A DNA stretch of 60,319 nt from Pseudomonas sp. KK4 (lineage in GTDB: Bacteria; Pseudomonadota; Gammaproteobacteria; Pseudomonadales; Pseudomonadaceae). The stretch covers positions 1-60,319 of the forward strand of contig NZ_LYVP01000028.1 in the NCBI RefSeq assembly GCF_001984065.1, read 5' to 3'. How positions within the stretch are numbered: position 1 is the stretch's first letter; each line of letters opens with the position of its first letter. A model generated the notes under the pieces. The model was not told where the DNA came from. It saw nothing but the letters and a program-made list of their open reading frames with translations, and searched no databases. The translations under genes and the position numbers were made by a program. Of the stretch, positions 51,430 through 60,319 are shown piece by piece.

Positions 51430-52380
51430 TTACCCCACTTTCACCATGTGCGGTTGCGAGCTGCGCTCAGGCTGGTGATCGAGGTCGCGGCTGACCAGCA
51501 GCAGGACTTCTGCCGACGCGTCGGCCACTTGCGCCTTGTAGCCGGTGATGGAACGGGCGAACACGTTGTAGATCACGACCGCCGGGATTGCGGCGACCAG
51601 GCCCAATGCGGTGGCCAGCAGGGCTTCGGCAATGCCGGGGGCGACCACGGCAAGGTTGGTGGTCTGGGTTTTGGCGATGCCGATGAAGCTGTTCATGATG
51701 CCCCATACGGTACCGAACAGACCGACAAACGGCGCGGTAGAACCGATGGTGGCGAGCACGCCGGTGCCGCTGCTCATGTTGCGGCCGCAAGCGGCGACCA
51801 GGCGTTCGAGGCGGAAACTGACGCGCTCCTTGATGCCCTCTTTCTCGCGGGCGCTGGCCGACAGGTGCATTTCTTCGAGGGCGTCATGCACCAGCAGGTT
51901 GGCCAGGGTGCCCGGCTTGGCGGCACTGGCGCTGGCTTCCTTGAGGGTGGCAGCTTTCTTCAGGAGCACGATCTCATTGCGCAGACGACGCTTGGCGCCC
52001 ATCAGCTCAAGACCTTTGGCGATCCAGATGGTCCAGGTGATGATCGATGCGATGGCCAGGCCGATCATCACGGTTTTCACCACGACGTCAGCGTTCTGGT
52101 ACATGCCCCATGGCGACAGGTCGTGTGCCATGCCCAGGCTGTTGTCAGCCTCGAGCACTTCGGGAACGTTTTCACCGAGGGCTTCTTGAGCAGGTGCCGC
52201 CTGCGCCGGACCGTTCGCGGCAGGCGCTGCGTGTTCGGCAGCAGACCGTGTGTTGGCGGGTGCCTGGGCGTCAGCGAAAGCGGCAGCCGGGGCCAGCATC
52301 AGGCTGAGTAGCAGGGCGGCCACAGCGCTCCAGGCGCGAGGTCGTTTGGTTGGCGAAGCGAAGGTGTGATTGCGTGTCAT
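51430..52380 (-). CDS. exbB: TonB-system energizer ExbB, long form
   Basis: This 316-residue protein has an N-terminal signal-like helix and an Ala/Pro-rich segment (about 1-90), as in Pseudomonas ExbB, followed by the MotA/TolQ/ExbB proton channel with three helices. The family piece is TVWGIMNSFIGIAKTQTTNLA. The ATG at 52380 (MTRNHTFAS) is chosen; an earlier ATG would lack a ribosome site. A sigma-70 promoter is readable 70 to 100 bases upstream. Confidence 0.95.
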   Translation of the reverse strand: MTRNHTFASPTKRPRAWSAVAALLLSLMLAPAAAFADAQAPANTRSAAEHAAPAANGPAQAAPAQEALGENVPEVLEADNSLGMAHDLSPWGMYQNADVVVKTVMIGLAIASIITWTIWIAKGLELMGAKRRLRNEIVLLKKAATLKEASASAAKPGTLANLLVHDALEEMHLSASAREKEGIKERVSFRLERLVAACGRNMSSGTGVLATIGSTAPFVGLFGTVWGIMNSFIGIAKTQTTNLAVVAPGIAEALLATALGLVAAIPAVVIYNVFARSITGYKAQVADASAEVLLLVSRDLDHQPERSSQPHMVKVG

Positions 52381-52452
52381 GCTGGCCGGACCTGAGGTAG
52401 AAAACCGTTGATGCTCTTCCAGGCCTCGCGAGGCCGAGAGCAAAAGTGGCGT

Positions 52453-52481
52453 GTATTATTGCAAGTAATTCTTGTTAACAA
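52453..52481 (-). promoter_or_regulatory. Promoter of the exbB-exbD-tonB operon
   Basis: On the minus strand TTGTTA (52481-52476) and TAATAC (52458-52453) are separated by exactly 17 bases. The region is A+T-rich; a Fur site is plausible for this operon, but no match to the Fur consensus was found. Confidence 0.7.
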
Positions 52482-52566
52482 AAGTAATAGAGTATCTTTT
52501 TTCCCGAATGGCTGGCCGCTCGTCCTCCGCCAGCGCTAGTCTGTGGGTTTTCGAGGGGAGTTTCTG

Positions 52567-53424
52567 ATGTCCGCGCCATCTGTTCTGATCGCCGGTTGCG
52601 GTGATGTCGGTAGCCGCCTGGCCACGCAATTATTGGCCAATGGCTGGGAAGTGCATGGCCTGCGGCGTGACGTCTCGCGCCTGCCCAACGGTGTGATTGG
52701 CGTTGCTGGCGATCTGTTCAACAAGGAATGCCCGGCGACCTGGCCCATCGGCGCTGTGGACTATCTGGTGTATTGCGCCGCTGCAACCGATCACGACGAG
52801 GCCGGATATCGTGCTGCGTATGTTCAGGGCCTCAAGCACGTGCTGGAGTGGCTGGAGGACTACGGACAAGTGCCCAATCGCCTGTTGTTCGTTTCCAGCA
52901 GCAGTGTCTACGGCCAGCAGACGGGCGAGTGGGTTGACGAGACTTCGCCAACGGTGGCGTCTGGCTATTCCGCAAAGGTGATGCTCGAAGCCGAGCAAGT
53001 TGCACTCGATAGCGGCATCCCGGCCAGCATCGTGCGCCTGACCGGCATCTACGGTCCGGGGCGCGAATGGCTGCTGACCCAGGTGCGCCGGGGCTATCGC
53101 GTGGCGGTCGATCCACCGCTTTACGCCAATCGAATTCATGCCGATGACGCCGCCGGGTTGATGGCGTGCCTGCTTGAGGCGGATCGACGCGGCGTGGCGC
53201 TGGATGATGTCTATATCGGCGTCGATGACGAGCCGGCAGCGCTGGCGGATGTGGTGGGCTGGCTGCGTGAGTATCTGGGCGTGACTGATTGGGCAGACGA
53301 CGCCAGTGTGCGGCGCACAGGCAGCAAGCGTTGCCGCAATGCGCGGGCGAAAGCGCTGGGATGGGAGCCGAAATATCCGAGCTTTCGTGAAGGCTATGCC
53401 GCGATCCTTGAAGGGCGCTGCTGA
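52567..53424 (+). CDS. SDR family NAD(P)-dependent oxidoreductase/epimerase (YeeZ-like)
   Basis: This 285-residue extended short-chain dehydrogenase has an N-terminal nucleotide motif GCGDVGSRLA (about 9-18), and the Ser/Tyr region VSSSSVYG and SGYSAKVMLEAE contains a YxxxK-like stretch (Tyr, Lys spaced by two), so catalysis is uncertain. Substrate unknown. GAGGGGAG lies upstream of the ATG. Confidence 0.85.
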   Translation: MSAPSVLIAGCGDVGSRLATQLLANGWEVHGLRRDVSRLPNGVIGVAGDLFNKECPATWPIGAVDYLVYCAAATDHDEAGYRAAYVQGLKHVLEWLEDYGQVPNRLLFVSSSSVYGQQTGEWVDETSPTVASGYSAKVMLEAEQVALDSGIPASIVRLTGIYGPGREWLLTQVRRGYRVAVDPPLYANRIHADDAAGLMACLLEADRRGVALDDVYIGVDDEPAALADVVGWLREYLGVTDWADDASVRRTGSKRCRNARAKALGWEPKYPSFREGYAAILEGRC

Positions 53425-53446
53425 CGCTCATTCACCGTAAGCCAAA

Positions 53447-53536
53447 TGTGGGAGCGGGCTTGCTTGCGAATCCGGTGTGTCAGTCAACGGCAATGCTGAA
53501 TGACACACCGCATTCGCGAGCAAGCCCGCTCCCACA
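53447..53536. repeat. REP doublet (REPIN)
   Basis: Facing REP arms at 53447-53470 and 53513-53536 separate two convergent genes. Confidence 0.9.
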
Positions 53537-53548
53537 TGGGTCATGCGG

Positions 53549-54289
53549 TTACTGCTTTTCGAGCAACCACTTGCGGTCACCCGGCGTGAACTGCGGCATT
53601 TCATCCGCCAATGCCGTGTTCACGGTCTGGAAAATTTCCAGCTCTTTGCCTTTGCGATTGAAGATCCAGGCGTTTCCCTGACCGTTGAGTTGCAACCACA
53701 TGTTGTCGTTGCCGCCGCTCATCGAGGCGCAGTCACCGGCCAGGCAGAGGGCGTAGCGGTCTGTGCCCGGCAGGCCGGTCACCTGGCCATCGGCCTGGAA
53801 TTGCACGGTGTTGCCCTCGCCAGGGCCACTGATCACTTTCCAGCTGCCGCCCATGTAGGCCGAATACAGCGCGCGCTCGAAGCTGGCACCGATCGGCGCG
53901 CCATCAGGAACCGGAATCAGCGCACGATCGAAGACCTGAGCCGGTTCGTTTTCAGTCGCGGCCTGGCGCAATTGCTTGCCGTCGCGCTTGAGTTCACTGC
54001 CGGAACTGCCATAAAAGTCGATCTTCCAGGCGCCGGATTCTTCACCCAGCAGCTTGCCGTCGACGTTTTCGAAACCATTGGTGTAGCGGGCCTGACCGGC
54101 TTTGGTGTTGACATCCCATTCCAGGTTCGGGCCATAGGCCTGTAGCGCTTCGCGCAGGGGGACGCCCTTGGAGGCGGCATCGATCGCCACCTGGTTGATC
54201 CAGGTGCCGCTGATATCACGGTCGGCAGGGTCGCTGGCACAACCGCCCAAAAGCAGGGCGAGCAGCGAGAGAGCAAGCGCTTTGCGCAT
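53549..54289 (-). CDS. Lipoprotein of unknown function
   Basis: This 246-residue protein has a lipoprotein signal with lipobox LGGC (Cys17). The mature part looks like two related beta-rich halves (ISGTWINQVAIDA and GGSWKVISGPGEGN), each perhaps a lipocalin-like or META-like barrel; this is inference. It follows ridA by 68 bases on the same strand. Confidence 0.85.
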   Translation of the reverse strand: MRKALALSLLALLLGGCASDPADRDISGTWINQVAIDAASKGVPLREALQAYGPNLEWDVNTKAGQARYTNGFENVDGKLLGEESGAWKIDFYGSSGSELKRDGKQLRQAATENEPAQVFDRALIPVPDGAPIGASFERALYSAYMGGSWKVISGPGEGNTVQFQADGQVTGLPGTDRYALCLAGDCASMSGGNDNMWLQLNGQGNAWIFNRKGKELEIFQTVNTALADEMPQFTPGDRKWLLEKQ

Positions 54290-54357
54290 GGTGGAATCCT
54301 TTCAAGCTTTTCTTTACAGCAGAGCGGTTGGCGCAGCGTGAGGCTGCGCCGGACACG

Positions 54358-54738
54358 TTACTCGATGACCAGGATGGCATCCATTTCAACCTGCGAACCC
54401 TTAGGCAGGGCCGCTACGCCGATGGCGGCGCGGGCAGGGTAAGGCTGGTCGAAGTACTTGCCCATGATCTCGTTGACCTTGGCGAAGTGGCTCAGGTCAG
54501 TGAGGAAGATGTTCAGTTTGACGATGTCCTTGAACGAACCGCCGGCGGCTTCAGCCACGGCCTTGAGGTTCTCGAACACCTGGACGGTCTGGGCTTCGAA
54601 GCCTTCGACCAGTTCCATGGTTTTTGGGTCCAGAGGAATCTGGCCCGACATGTAGACGGTGTTGCCAGCCTTGATTGCCTGGGAGTAAGTACCGATGGCG
54701 GCCGGGGCCTTGTCGCTGGTGATAACGGTCTTGGTCAT
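54358..54738 (-). CDS. ridA: RidA family reactive intermediate/imine deaminase
   Basis: This 126-residue enzyme hydrolyses 2-aminoacrylate and related imines, protecting PLP enzymes. The family core is [18 protein letters not shown], and the catalytic Arg lies in [14 protein letters not shown] with the Glu in VEMDAI. It follows spoT by 27 bases, the usual order in Pseudomonas. Confidence 0.96.
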   Translation of the reverse strand: MTKTVITSDKAPAAIGTYSQAIKAGNTVYMSGQIPLDPKTMELVEGFEAQTVQVFENLKAVAEAAGGSFKDIVKLNIFLTDLSHFAKVNEIMGKYFDQPYPARAAIGVAALPKGSQVEMDAILVIE

Positions 54739-54765
54739 GAATGACTCCTTGTAATGGTTGGATGG

Positions 54766-56871
54766 CTACGCGCGCATGCGGGTGATGCGGATCACCCCGG
54801 TCAGGGCGCGCAGTTTCTTGATCACGCGGGCCAGGTGTACACGGTCGTGGACGCTGACCACCAGTTGGACGACGCTGATGCGACCATCGCGCTCGTCCAT
54901 GCTGATTTTCTCGATATTGCCGTCGGCCGCGTTGACGCTGCTGGCCAGCAGGGCGATCAGGCCGCGCTGGTGTTCCAGCTCGACGCGCAGTTCGACGTTG
55001 AATTCGCCGGTGACATCCTTGGCCCAGGAGAGCTGGATGCATTTTTCCGGGTTATGGCGGATTTCGCTGATGTTGCGGCAGTTGTCCAGGTGCACGACCA
55101 TGCCCTTGCCTGCGGACAGGTGGCCGACAATCGGGTCGCCCGGGATCGGTGTGCAGCACTTGGCATAGCTGAGCACCAGGCCTTCGGTGCCGCGAATCGC
55201 CAGCGGACCTTCCGGGCTTGGCAACTGTTCGCCTTCGCCGAGCAACCGGCGCGCCACCACATAGGCCATGCGATTTCCAAGGCCGATGTCTTCGAGCAGG
55301 TCTTCGATGAGCTCCAGGCGATATTCGGTGAGCATCGCCTTGACCCGCTCGGCCGGGATTTTTTCCAGCGAGCTGTCGAAGCCGTTGAGGACCTTGTTCA
55401 GCAGACGCTCGCCCAGGCTGATGGACTCGGAGCGGCGTTGCAGTTTCAGCGCATGGCGGATGTGCGTGCGGGCCTTGCCGGTGACCACGAAGTTGAGCCA
55501 TGCCGGGTTCGGCCGCGCGCCAGGCGCGCTGACGATCTCGACCGTCGAGCCGCTTTGCAGCGGTTCGGACAGCGGTGCCAGGCGACGATTGATCCGGCAG
55601 GCAATGCAGCTGTTGCCGACGTCGGTGTGCACGGCGTAGGCGAAGTCCACCGCCGTGGAGCCTTTGGGCAGCTCCATGATCCGGCCCTTGGGCGTGAACA
55701 CGTAGACCTCGTCCGGGAACAGGTCGATCTTCACGCTTTCGATGAATTCCAGGGAGTTGCCGGCGCGTTGCTGCATCTCCAGCACGCCTTTGACCCACTG
55801 GCGGGCGCGGGCGTGGGTGCCTTTTGGCTGCTCGTCGCCGCTGGATTTGTACAGCCAATGGGCGGCGATGCCGTTATTGGCCATCTCTTCCATTTCGCGG
55901 GTGCGGATCTGGATCTCGATCGGCACGCCGTGCATGCCGAACAACGTGGTGTGCAGCGACTGATAGCCGTTGGCCTTGGGGATCGCGATGTAATCCTTGA
56001 AACGTCCCGGCAACGGTTTGTACAAATTATGAACAGCACCCAGCACGCGGTAGCAGGTATCGACCTTGTCGACGATGATCCGGAACGCATAGACGTCCAT
56101 GATCTCGTTGAAGGCCCGACGCTTGCCGCGCATTTTCTTGTAGATGCCGTAGAGGTGTTTCTGGCGACCGCTGACCTCGCCCTGGATGCCATCGACGGCC
56201 AGGCAGTGGCTGAGGGATTCTTCGATCTTGTTGACGATTTCCTTGCGATTGCCCCGGGCGCGCTTGACGGCCTGGTAGATTCGCGCGGAACGCATCGGGT
56301 GCATGGCCTTGAAGCCGAGGTCTTCGAACTCTATGCGGATGGCGTGCATGCCCAGCCGGTTGGCGATGGGGGCATAGATTTCCAGGGTTTCCTTGGCGAT
56401 GCGCCGGCGTTTCTCGCCGGACAGCACCTCCAGCGTGCGCATGTTGTGCAGGCGGTCGGCCAGCTTGACCAGGATCACGCGAATGTCGCGGGCCATGGCC
56501 ATGGCCATTTTCTGGAAGTTTTCGGCTTGTGCCTCGGCCTTGGTCTCGAAGTTCATCTGGGTCAGTTTGCTGACCCCGTCGACCAGTTCGGCCACGGTTT
56601 CGCCGAACTGCGCCTGCAGTGCTTCCTTGGCGATCCCGGTGTCTTCGATCACGTCATGCAGCATGGCCGCCATCAGGCTCTGATGGTCCATATGCATGTC
56701 GGCAAGAATATTCGCAACCGCGAGTGGGTGCGTGACATACGCCTCGCCGCTGCGGCGGCGTTGGCCGTCGTGGGCTTGTTCGGCGTAGAAATACGCTCGG
56801 CGGACCAGGTTGACCTGGTCTTTGCCGAGGTAGGTCGATAAGCGATCGGCGAGGGCGTCTATGCTCGGCAT
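54766..56871 (-). CDS. spoT: Bifunctional (p)ppGpp synthetase/hydrolase SpoT
   Basis: This 701-residue stringent response enzyme has an HD hydrolase domain (His72-Asp73, HDVIEDT), a synthetase domain (about 220-340), a TGS domain (about 390-450) and a C-terminal ACT domain (about 630-701). It sets cellular (p)ppGpp levels under fatty acid, carbon and phosphate stress. rpoZ lies 57 bases upstream and ridA downstream; together they are the conserved rpoZ-spoT-ridA unit. Confidence 0.98.
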   Translation of the reverse strand: MPSIDALADRLSTYLGKDQVNLVRRAYFYAEQAHDGQRRRSGEAYVTHPLAVANILADMHMDHQSLMAAMLHDVIEDTGIAKEALQAQFGETVAELVDGVSKLTQMNFETKAEAQAENFQKMAMAMARDIRVILVKLADRLHNMRTLEVLSGEKRRRIAKETLEIYAPIANRLGMHAIRIEFEDLGFKAMHPMRSARIYQAVKRARGNRKEIVNKIEESLSHCLAVDGIQGEVSGRQKHLYGIYKKMRGKRRAFNEIMDVYAFRIIVDKVDTCYRVLGAVHNLYKPLPGRFKDYIAIPKANGYQSLHTTLFGMHGVPIEIQIRTREMEEMANNGIAAHWLYKSSGDEQPKGTHARARQWVKGVLEMQQRAGNSLEFIESVKIDLFPDEVYVFTPKGRIMELPKGSTAVDFAYAVHTDVGNSCIACRINRRLAPLSEPLQSGSTVEIVSAPGARPNPAWLNFVVTGKARTHIRHALKLQRRSESISLGERLLNKVLNGFDSSLEKIPAERVKAMLTEYRLELIEDLLEDIGLGNRMAYVVARRLLGEGEQLPSPEGPLAIRGTEGLVLSYAKCCTPIPGDPIVGHLSAGKGMVVHLDNCRNISEIRHNPEKCIQLSWAKDVTGEFNVELRVELEHQRGLIALLASSVNAADGNIEKISMDERDGRISVVQLVVSVHDRVHLARVIKKLRALTGVIRITRMRA

Positions 56872-56928
56872 GATGACTCCTGCCAGAAGCTGTGATCCCG
56901 CGCCGTGCTACGTCGACCAGGCATAGGC

Positions 56929-57192
56929 TTAGACGGCCTCGTTGGACTCGTCCTCGAATGCAGCGAAAAGCGGTTCATCTTCAACGATTTCGGCTTCGGC
57001 GATAGCGGCGTAGTCGATCAGGCCTTCAGCGATTTCACGCAGGGCGACGACGGTAGGCTTGTCGTTTTCCCAGGCTACTTTCGGCTCTTTGCCGCCGGTG
57101 GCCAGTTGACGGGCACGCTTGGTAGAGAGCATGACCAGCTCAAAGCGGTTATCCACGTGTTCTAGGCAGTCTTCAACGGTTACGCGGGCCAT
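56929..57192 (-). CDS. rpoZ: RNA polymerase omega subunit
   Basis: This 87-residue subunit promotes assembly of RNA polymerase and is part of the ppGpp binding site. The family N-terminus [20 protein letters not shown] is intact, with [12 protein letters not shown] and the C-terminal acidic tail. The longer open frame upstream is not translated by comparison. spoT follows. Confidence 0.98.
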   Translation of the reverse strand: MARVTVEDCLEHVDNRFELVMLSTKRARQLATGGKEPKVAWENDKPTVVALREIAEGLIDYAAIAEAEIVEDEPLFAAFEDESNEAV

Positions 57193-57254
57193 GGTCTTCC
57201 TCGTAGCAAATGCAATATGCGCGCTGCCCGGATGGGCGAGCGGACTCAACAGTT

Positions 57255-57292
57255 TAAAAAATCACCAGCGATTAGGGAAGCGCTGATTTTTT
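57255..57292 (-). terminator. Probable terminator between gmk and rpoZ
   Basis: AAAAAATCA and TGATTTTTT flank an imperfect stem (CCAGCG with CGCTG) and AT-runs on both sides. On the minus strand it could stop gmk transcription before rpoZ. Confidence 0.5.
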
Positions 57293-57359
57293 GATCAAGC
57301 CCTTCAACGCGCTGCAAGTGCCAATGTAAAGCCCTTGCAGCTGTTTTGGGAAGAGCGGA

Positions 57360-57992
<633 letters not shown>

Positions 57993-58856
57993 TTACTCAA
58001 TATTCTGCACTTGTTCGCGCATCTGCTCGATCAACACCTTGAGGTTGACCGCCGCCTGGGTGCTGCGCGGATCGAAGGCCTTGGAGCCCAGTGTGTTGGC
58101 TTCGCGGTTGAGTTCCTGCATCAGGAAGTCCAGACGCCGCCCGGCCGCACCGCCGGACTTGAGCACCCGGCGAACTTCGATGATGTGGGTGCTCAGGCGA
58201 TCCAGCTCTTCGGCGACGTCGCTTTTCTGCGCCAGCATGACCATTTCCTGCTCCAGGCGCTGCGGGTCCATCTCGGCCTTCATGTCGGCAAAGCGGTCGA
58301 GCACCTTCTGGCGCTGGGTGGCGAGCATCTGCGGAACCAGTTCGCGCAGGGTCACCACGTCTTGTTCAATGGACGTCAGGCGATCGTTGATCAGCCGTGC
58401 CAGCTCCGCGCCTTCGCGCTCGCGGCCGGCCTTGAGCTCTTTCAGGCCCTGGTTGAACAGGGCCAGCGCCTCGGCGTTCAAGGCTTGCGGATCGGTCGCA
58501 TCACCCACCAGCACACCAGGCCAGGCCAGGACTTCGAGGGGGTTCAGGGCGGCGGGGTTCTTGATCAGGCTGGCGATGGTCTCGGCGGCTGCAACCAGTT
58601 GCGCGGCGCGGGCCTGGTCCACTTGCAGGGGTTTACCGGTGTGTTCTTCGGTAAAGCGCAGGGTGCATTCAAGCTTGCCCCGGGAGACGCCCTGGCGCAA
58701 CGCTTCGCGCACGGCACCTTCCAGATCGCGGAAGGACTCCGGCAGGCGCAGATGGGGTTCCAGGTAGCGGCTGTTGACCGAGCGCAGCTCCCAGCTCAGG
58801 GTGCCCTGGACGCCGGCTTTCTCGACGCGGGCGAAGGCGGTCATGCTGTGCACCAT
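57993..58856 (-). CDS. yicC: YicC family endoribonuclease
   Basis: This 287-residue protein starts MVHSMTAFARVE, the standard family N-terminus, and ends in a coiled-coil-rich C-terminal part with the conserved EANTLGSKAFD. E. coli YicC is an endoribonuclease in small RNA decay. The ATG at 58856 is preferred; five further codons upstream are open but do not match relatives. It is the first gene of the unit with gmk. Confidence 0.93.
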   Translation of the reverse strand: MVHSMTAFARVEKAGVQGTLSWELRSVNSRYLEPHLRLPESFRDLEGAVREALRQGVSRGKLECTLRFTEEHTGKPLQVDQARAAQLVAAAETIASLIKNPAALNPLEVLAWPGVLVGDATDPQALNAEALALFNQGLKELKAGREREGAELARLINDRLTSIEQDVVTLRELVPQMLATQRQKVLDRFADMKAEMDPQRLEQEMVMLAQKSDVAEELDRLSTHIIEVRRVLKSGGAAGRRLDFLMQELNREANTLGSKAFDPRSTQAAVNLKVLIEQMREQVQNIE

Positions 58857-59123
58857 GGAGGTACCTCGCAATGCAGATCGGCCCGCAACCGGGGTTTGGG
58901 CAATCCGATATCAATGAATTAAAGCCGACTGGCAGCAAAGGCGCAGGATTGTAGCGCAGTGCGGTGGATGCGCCCAAACACACGAAGTCACAAAGGGCTG
59001 CAGTCCGTCGGCGACGGGCTGTTCAGAGCCTTTACCCGTCGGAGGATTTTTTTAGAAGTGCCCAGTCGCGGCTGGCGGCTCTATAATGCTCCGCAGTTTT
59101 CCGTCCCCGTACAGGTATCCCTT

Positions 59124-59846
59124 ATGAAACGTCCAAGTGGTCGCGCTGCCGATCAGCTCCGCTCGATCCGCATTACCCGCAACTACACCAAACACGCCGA
59201 GGGATCCGTACTGGTCGAATTCGGTGATACCAAAGTCATCTGCACCGTCAGTGTCGAAAACGGCGTGCCGCGTTTTCTCAAGGGGCAAGGCCAGGGCTGG
59301 TTGACGGCCGAATACGGCATGCTGCCCCGCGCCACCGGGGAGCGTAACCAGCGTGAAGCGAGCCGCGGCAAGCAGGGCGGTCGTACCCTGGAAATCCAGC
59401 GTCTGATCGGCCGTTCCCTGCGCGCTGCGCTGGACATGTCCAAGCTGGGCGACGTCACCCTGTACGTCGATTGCGACGTGATCCAGGCGGACGGCGGTAC
59501 GCGCACGGCATCCATCACCGGCGCCATGGTAGCCCTGGTCGATGCACTGAAAGTCATCAAGAAGCGCGGCGGCCTCAAGGGTGGCGACCCGCTCAAGCAA
59601 ATGATCGGCGCCGTTTCGGTCGGTATGTACCAGGGCGAGCCGGTACTCGACCTCGACTACCTGGAAGACTCGGCGGCCGAGACCGACCTGAACGTGGTGA
59701 TGACCAGCACGGGCGGTTTCATCGAAGTTCAGGGTACTGCCGAAGGCGCACCGTTCCAGCCTGAAGAGCTGAACGCCATGCTGGAACTGGCGAAAAAAGG
59801 CATGAATGAAATCTTCGATCTGCAGAAGGCTGCACTGGCTGACTGA
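59124..59846 (+). CDS. rph: Ribonuclease PH
   Basis: This 240-residue phosphorolytic exoribonuclease trims tRNA 3' ends. Phosphate-binding Arg and family motifs are visible ([38 protein letters not shown], and [12 protein letters not shown]). It starts divergently from yicC with a 267-base gap. Confidence 0.98.
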   Translation: MKRPSGRAADQLRSIRITRNYTKHAEGSVLVEFGDTKVICTVSVENGVPRFLKGQGQGWLTAEYGMLPRATGERNQREASRGKQGGRTLEIQRLIGRSLRAALDMSKLGDVTLYVDCDVIQADGGTRTASITGAMVALVDALKVIKKRGGLKGGDPLKQMIGAVSVGMYQGEPVLDLDYLEDSAAETDLNVVMTSTGGFIEVQGTAEGAPFQPEELNAMLELAKKGMNEIFDLQKAALAD

Positions 59847-59874
59847 TCGGATTGCCACAGACAAGGAGGACGTC

Positions 59875-60243
59875 ATGAGTGATGAGCAGCAACTGCTACC
59901 CGTGCCGAGCAAAGAAGTTCGGCAATGGGCGATGTTTTGTCACCTGTCCGCCTTGCTGGGGATCTGGATTCCGTTCGGCACGCTGATCGGCCCGTTGATT
60001 CTGTGGCAGATCAAGCGAGAGATGGACCCGTTCATCGATGCTCAGGGCAAGGAGGCGCTGAACTTCCAGATCACCGTCGCCATCGCTTCGGCCATCAGCC
60101 TCATGCTGATGGTGGTGGTCATCGGGTTCTTCCTGTTCGGCTTGATCGCCATCGGCGCGCTGGTGCTGACGATCATCGGTGGCGTGAAGGCCAATGAAGG
60201 GGTGCCGTATCGGTATCCGTTTACCTGGCGGCTGATCAAATAA
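59875..60243 (+). CDS. DUF4870 domain membrane protein
   Basis: This 122-residue protein has three hydrophobic segments (about 25-45, 64-84 and 90-108) and the DUF4870 phrases WAMFCHLSALLGIWIPFG and FIDAQGKEALNFQ. Its function is unknown. AAGGAGG lies five bases upstream of the ATG, which follows rph by 28 bases. Confidence 0.93.
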   Translation: MSDEQQLLPVPSKEVRQWAMFCHLSALLGIWIPFGTLIGPLILWQIKREMDPFIDAQGKEALNFQITVAIASAISLMLMVVVIGFFLFGLIAIGALVLTIIGGVKANEGVPYRYPFTWRLIK

Positions 60244-60259
60244 ACAACGCGTTTCCCCT

Positions 60260-60319
60260 TGTGGGAGCGGGCTTGCTCGCGAAGGCGTCATCTCAGGCGA
60301 CACGTGTATTGACTGAAAT
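60260..60319. repeat. REP doublet, left arm; right arm beyond the window
   Basis: The left REP arm begins at 60260 (TGTGGGAGCGGG) and the window ends inside the spacer. Confidence 0.85.

Noticed and set aside
52381..52510. A Fur box upstream of exbB
   Set aside because: The region is A+T-rich and the operon is often iron-regulated, but no stretch fits the 19-base Fur consensus well enough.
54754..56841. A 695-codon plus-strand frame over spoT
   Set aside because: It is the shadow of spoT, with no domain features and a composition of Gln, His, Asp and Val typical of antisense frames.

Overview
The window is a stretch of a Pseudomonas chromosome, most likely from the P. fluorescens lineage. 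Almost every protein is of the Pseudomonas type. The gene orders sco-ctaB-ctaA-SURF1-cox, pstSCAB-phoU-phoR-phoB, ubiA-ubiC-rubredoxin-hupP-recG-oxyR and rpoZ-spoT follow the origin-proximal layout I recall from P. aeruginosa and P. putida. Inverted pairs of a REP element with the core GCGGGCTTGCTCGCG sit in many intergenic gaps. No tRNA, rRNA, CRISPR array or intact insertion sequence was seen.

Layout. (1) 1-1500: an AT-rich RHS-core gene with a private C-terminus, inserted at the 3' end of a sco gene and flanked by two diverged copies of that gene end. (2) 1459-10030: an aa3/caa3-type cytochrome c oxidase cluster on the minus strand (coxB, coxA, ctaG, coxC, SURF1, heme A enzymes ctaA and ctaB, sco), with one small membrane protein gene on the opposite strand. 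(3) 10400-13520: a conserved unknown gene, then a SulP transporter and a beta carbonic anhydrase. (4) 13760-20000: an SOS-boxed radical SAM gene, a small dockerin-like protein, a TpbA-like periplasmic phosphatase, yheV-prlC, a gamma carbonic anhydrase and a HAD phosphatase. (5) 20000-25900: purEK behind a leader containing an intrinsic terminator, then small envelope proteins, a mutarotase, a thioesterase and an MFS transporter.

(6) 26000-39600: the phosphate regulon core (pstS, pstC, pstA, pstB, phoU, a CheY-like regulator, and phoR/phoB). Pho boxes are readable before pstS, pstC and phoB. A higBA toxin-antitoxin pair with a broken toxin, an M23 peptidase and a CBS-domain membrane protein lie between phoU and phoR. 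(7) 39750-50000: a COG4315 lipoprotein, ubiCA, rubredoxin and its reductase, HU protein HupP, a DUF6124 protein, a YbaK-HDOD protein, recG and oxyR. (8) 50250-60319: exbB-exbD-tonB, an SDR protein, a lipoprotein, ridA-spoT-rpoZ, gmk, yicC, rph and a DUF4870 protein.

Most genes are housekeeping. The less ordinary signals are the RHS insertion with the duplicated sco end, the amber-interrupted higB, three leaders with switch-like or attenuator-like RNA structure (purE, hupP and the oxyR-divergent strip), the Pho boxes on both strands between phoB and the COG4315 gene, and the possibly leaderless pstC. I did not find a clearly new multi-gene system. All calls come from reading the sequence and remembered family knowledge; no search or folding program was run.
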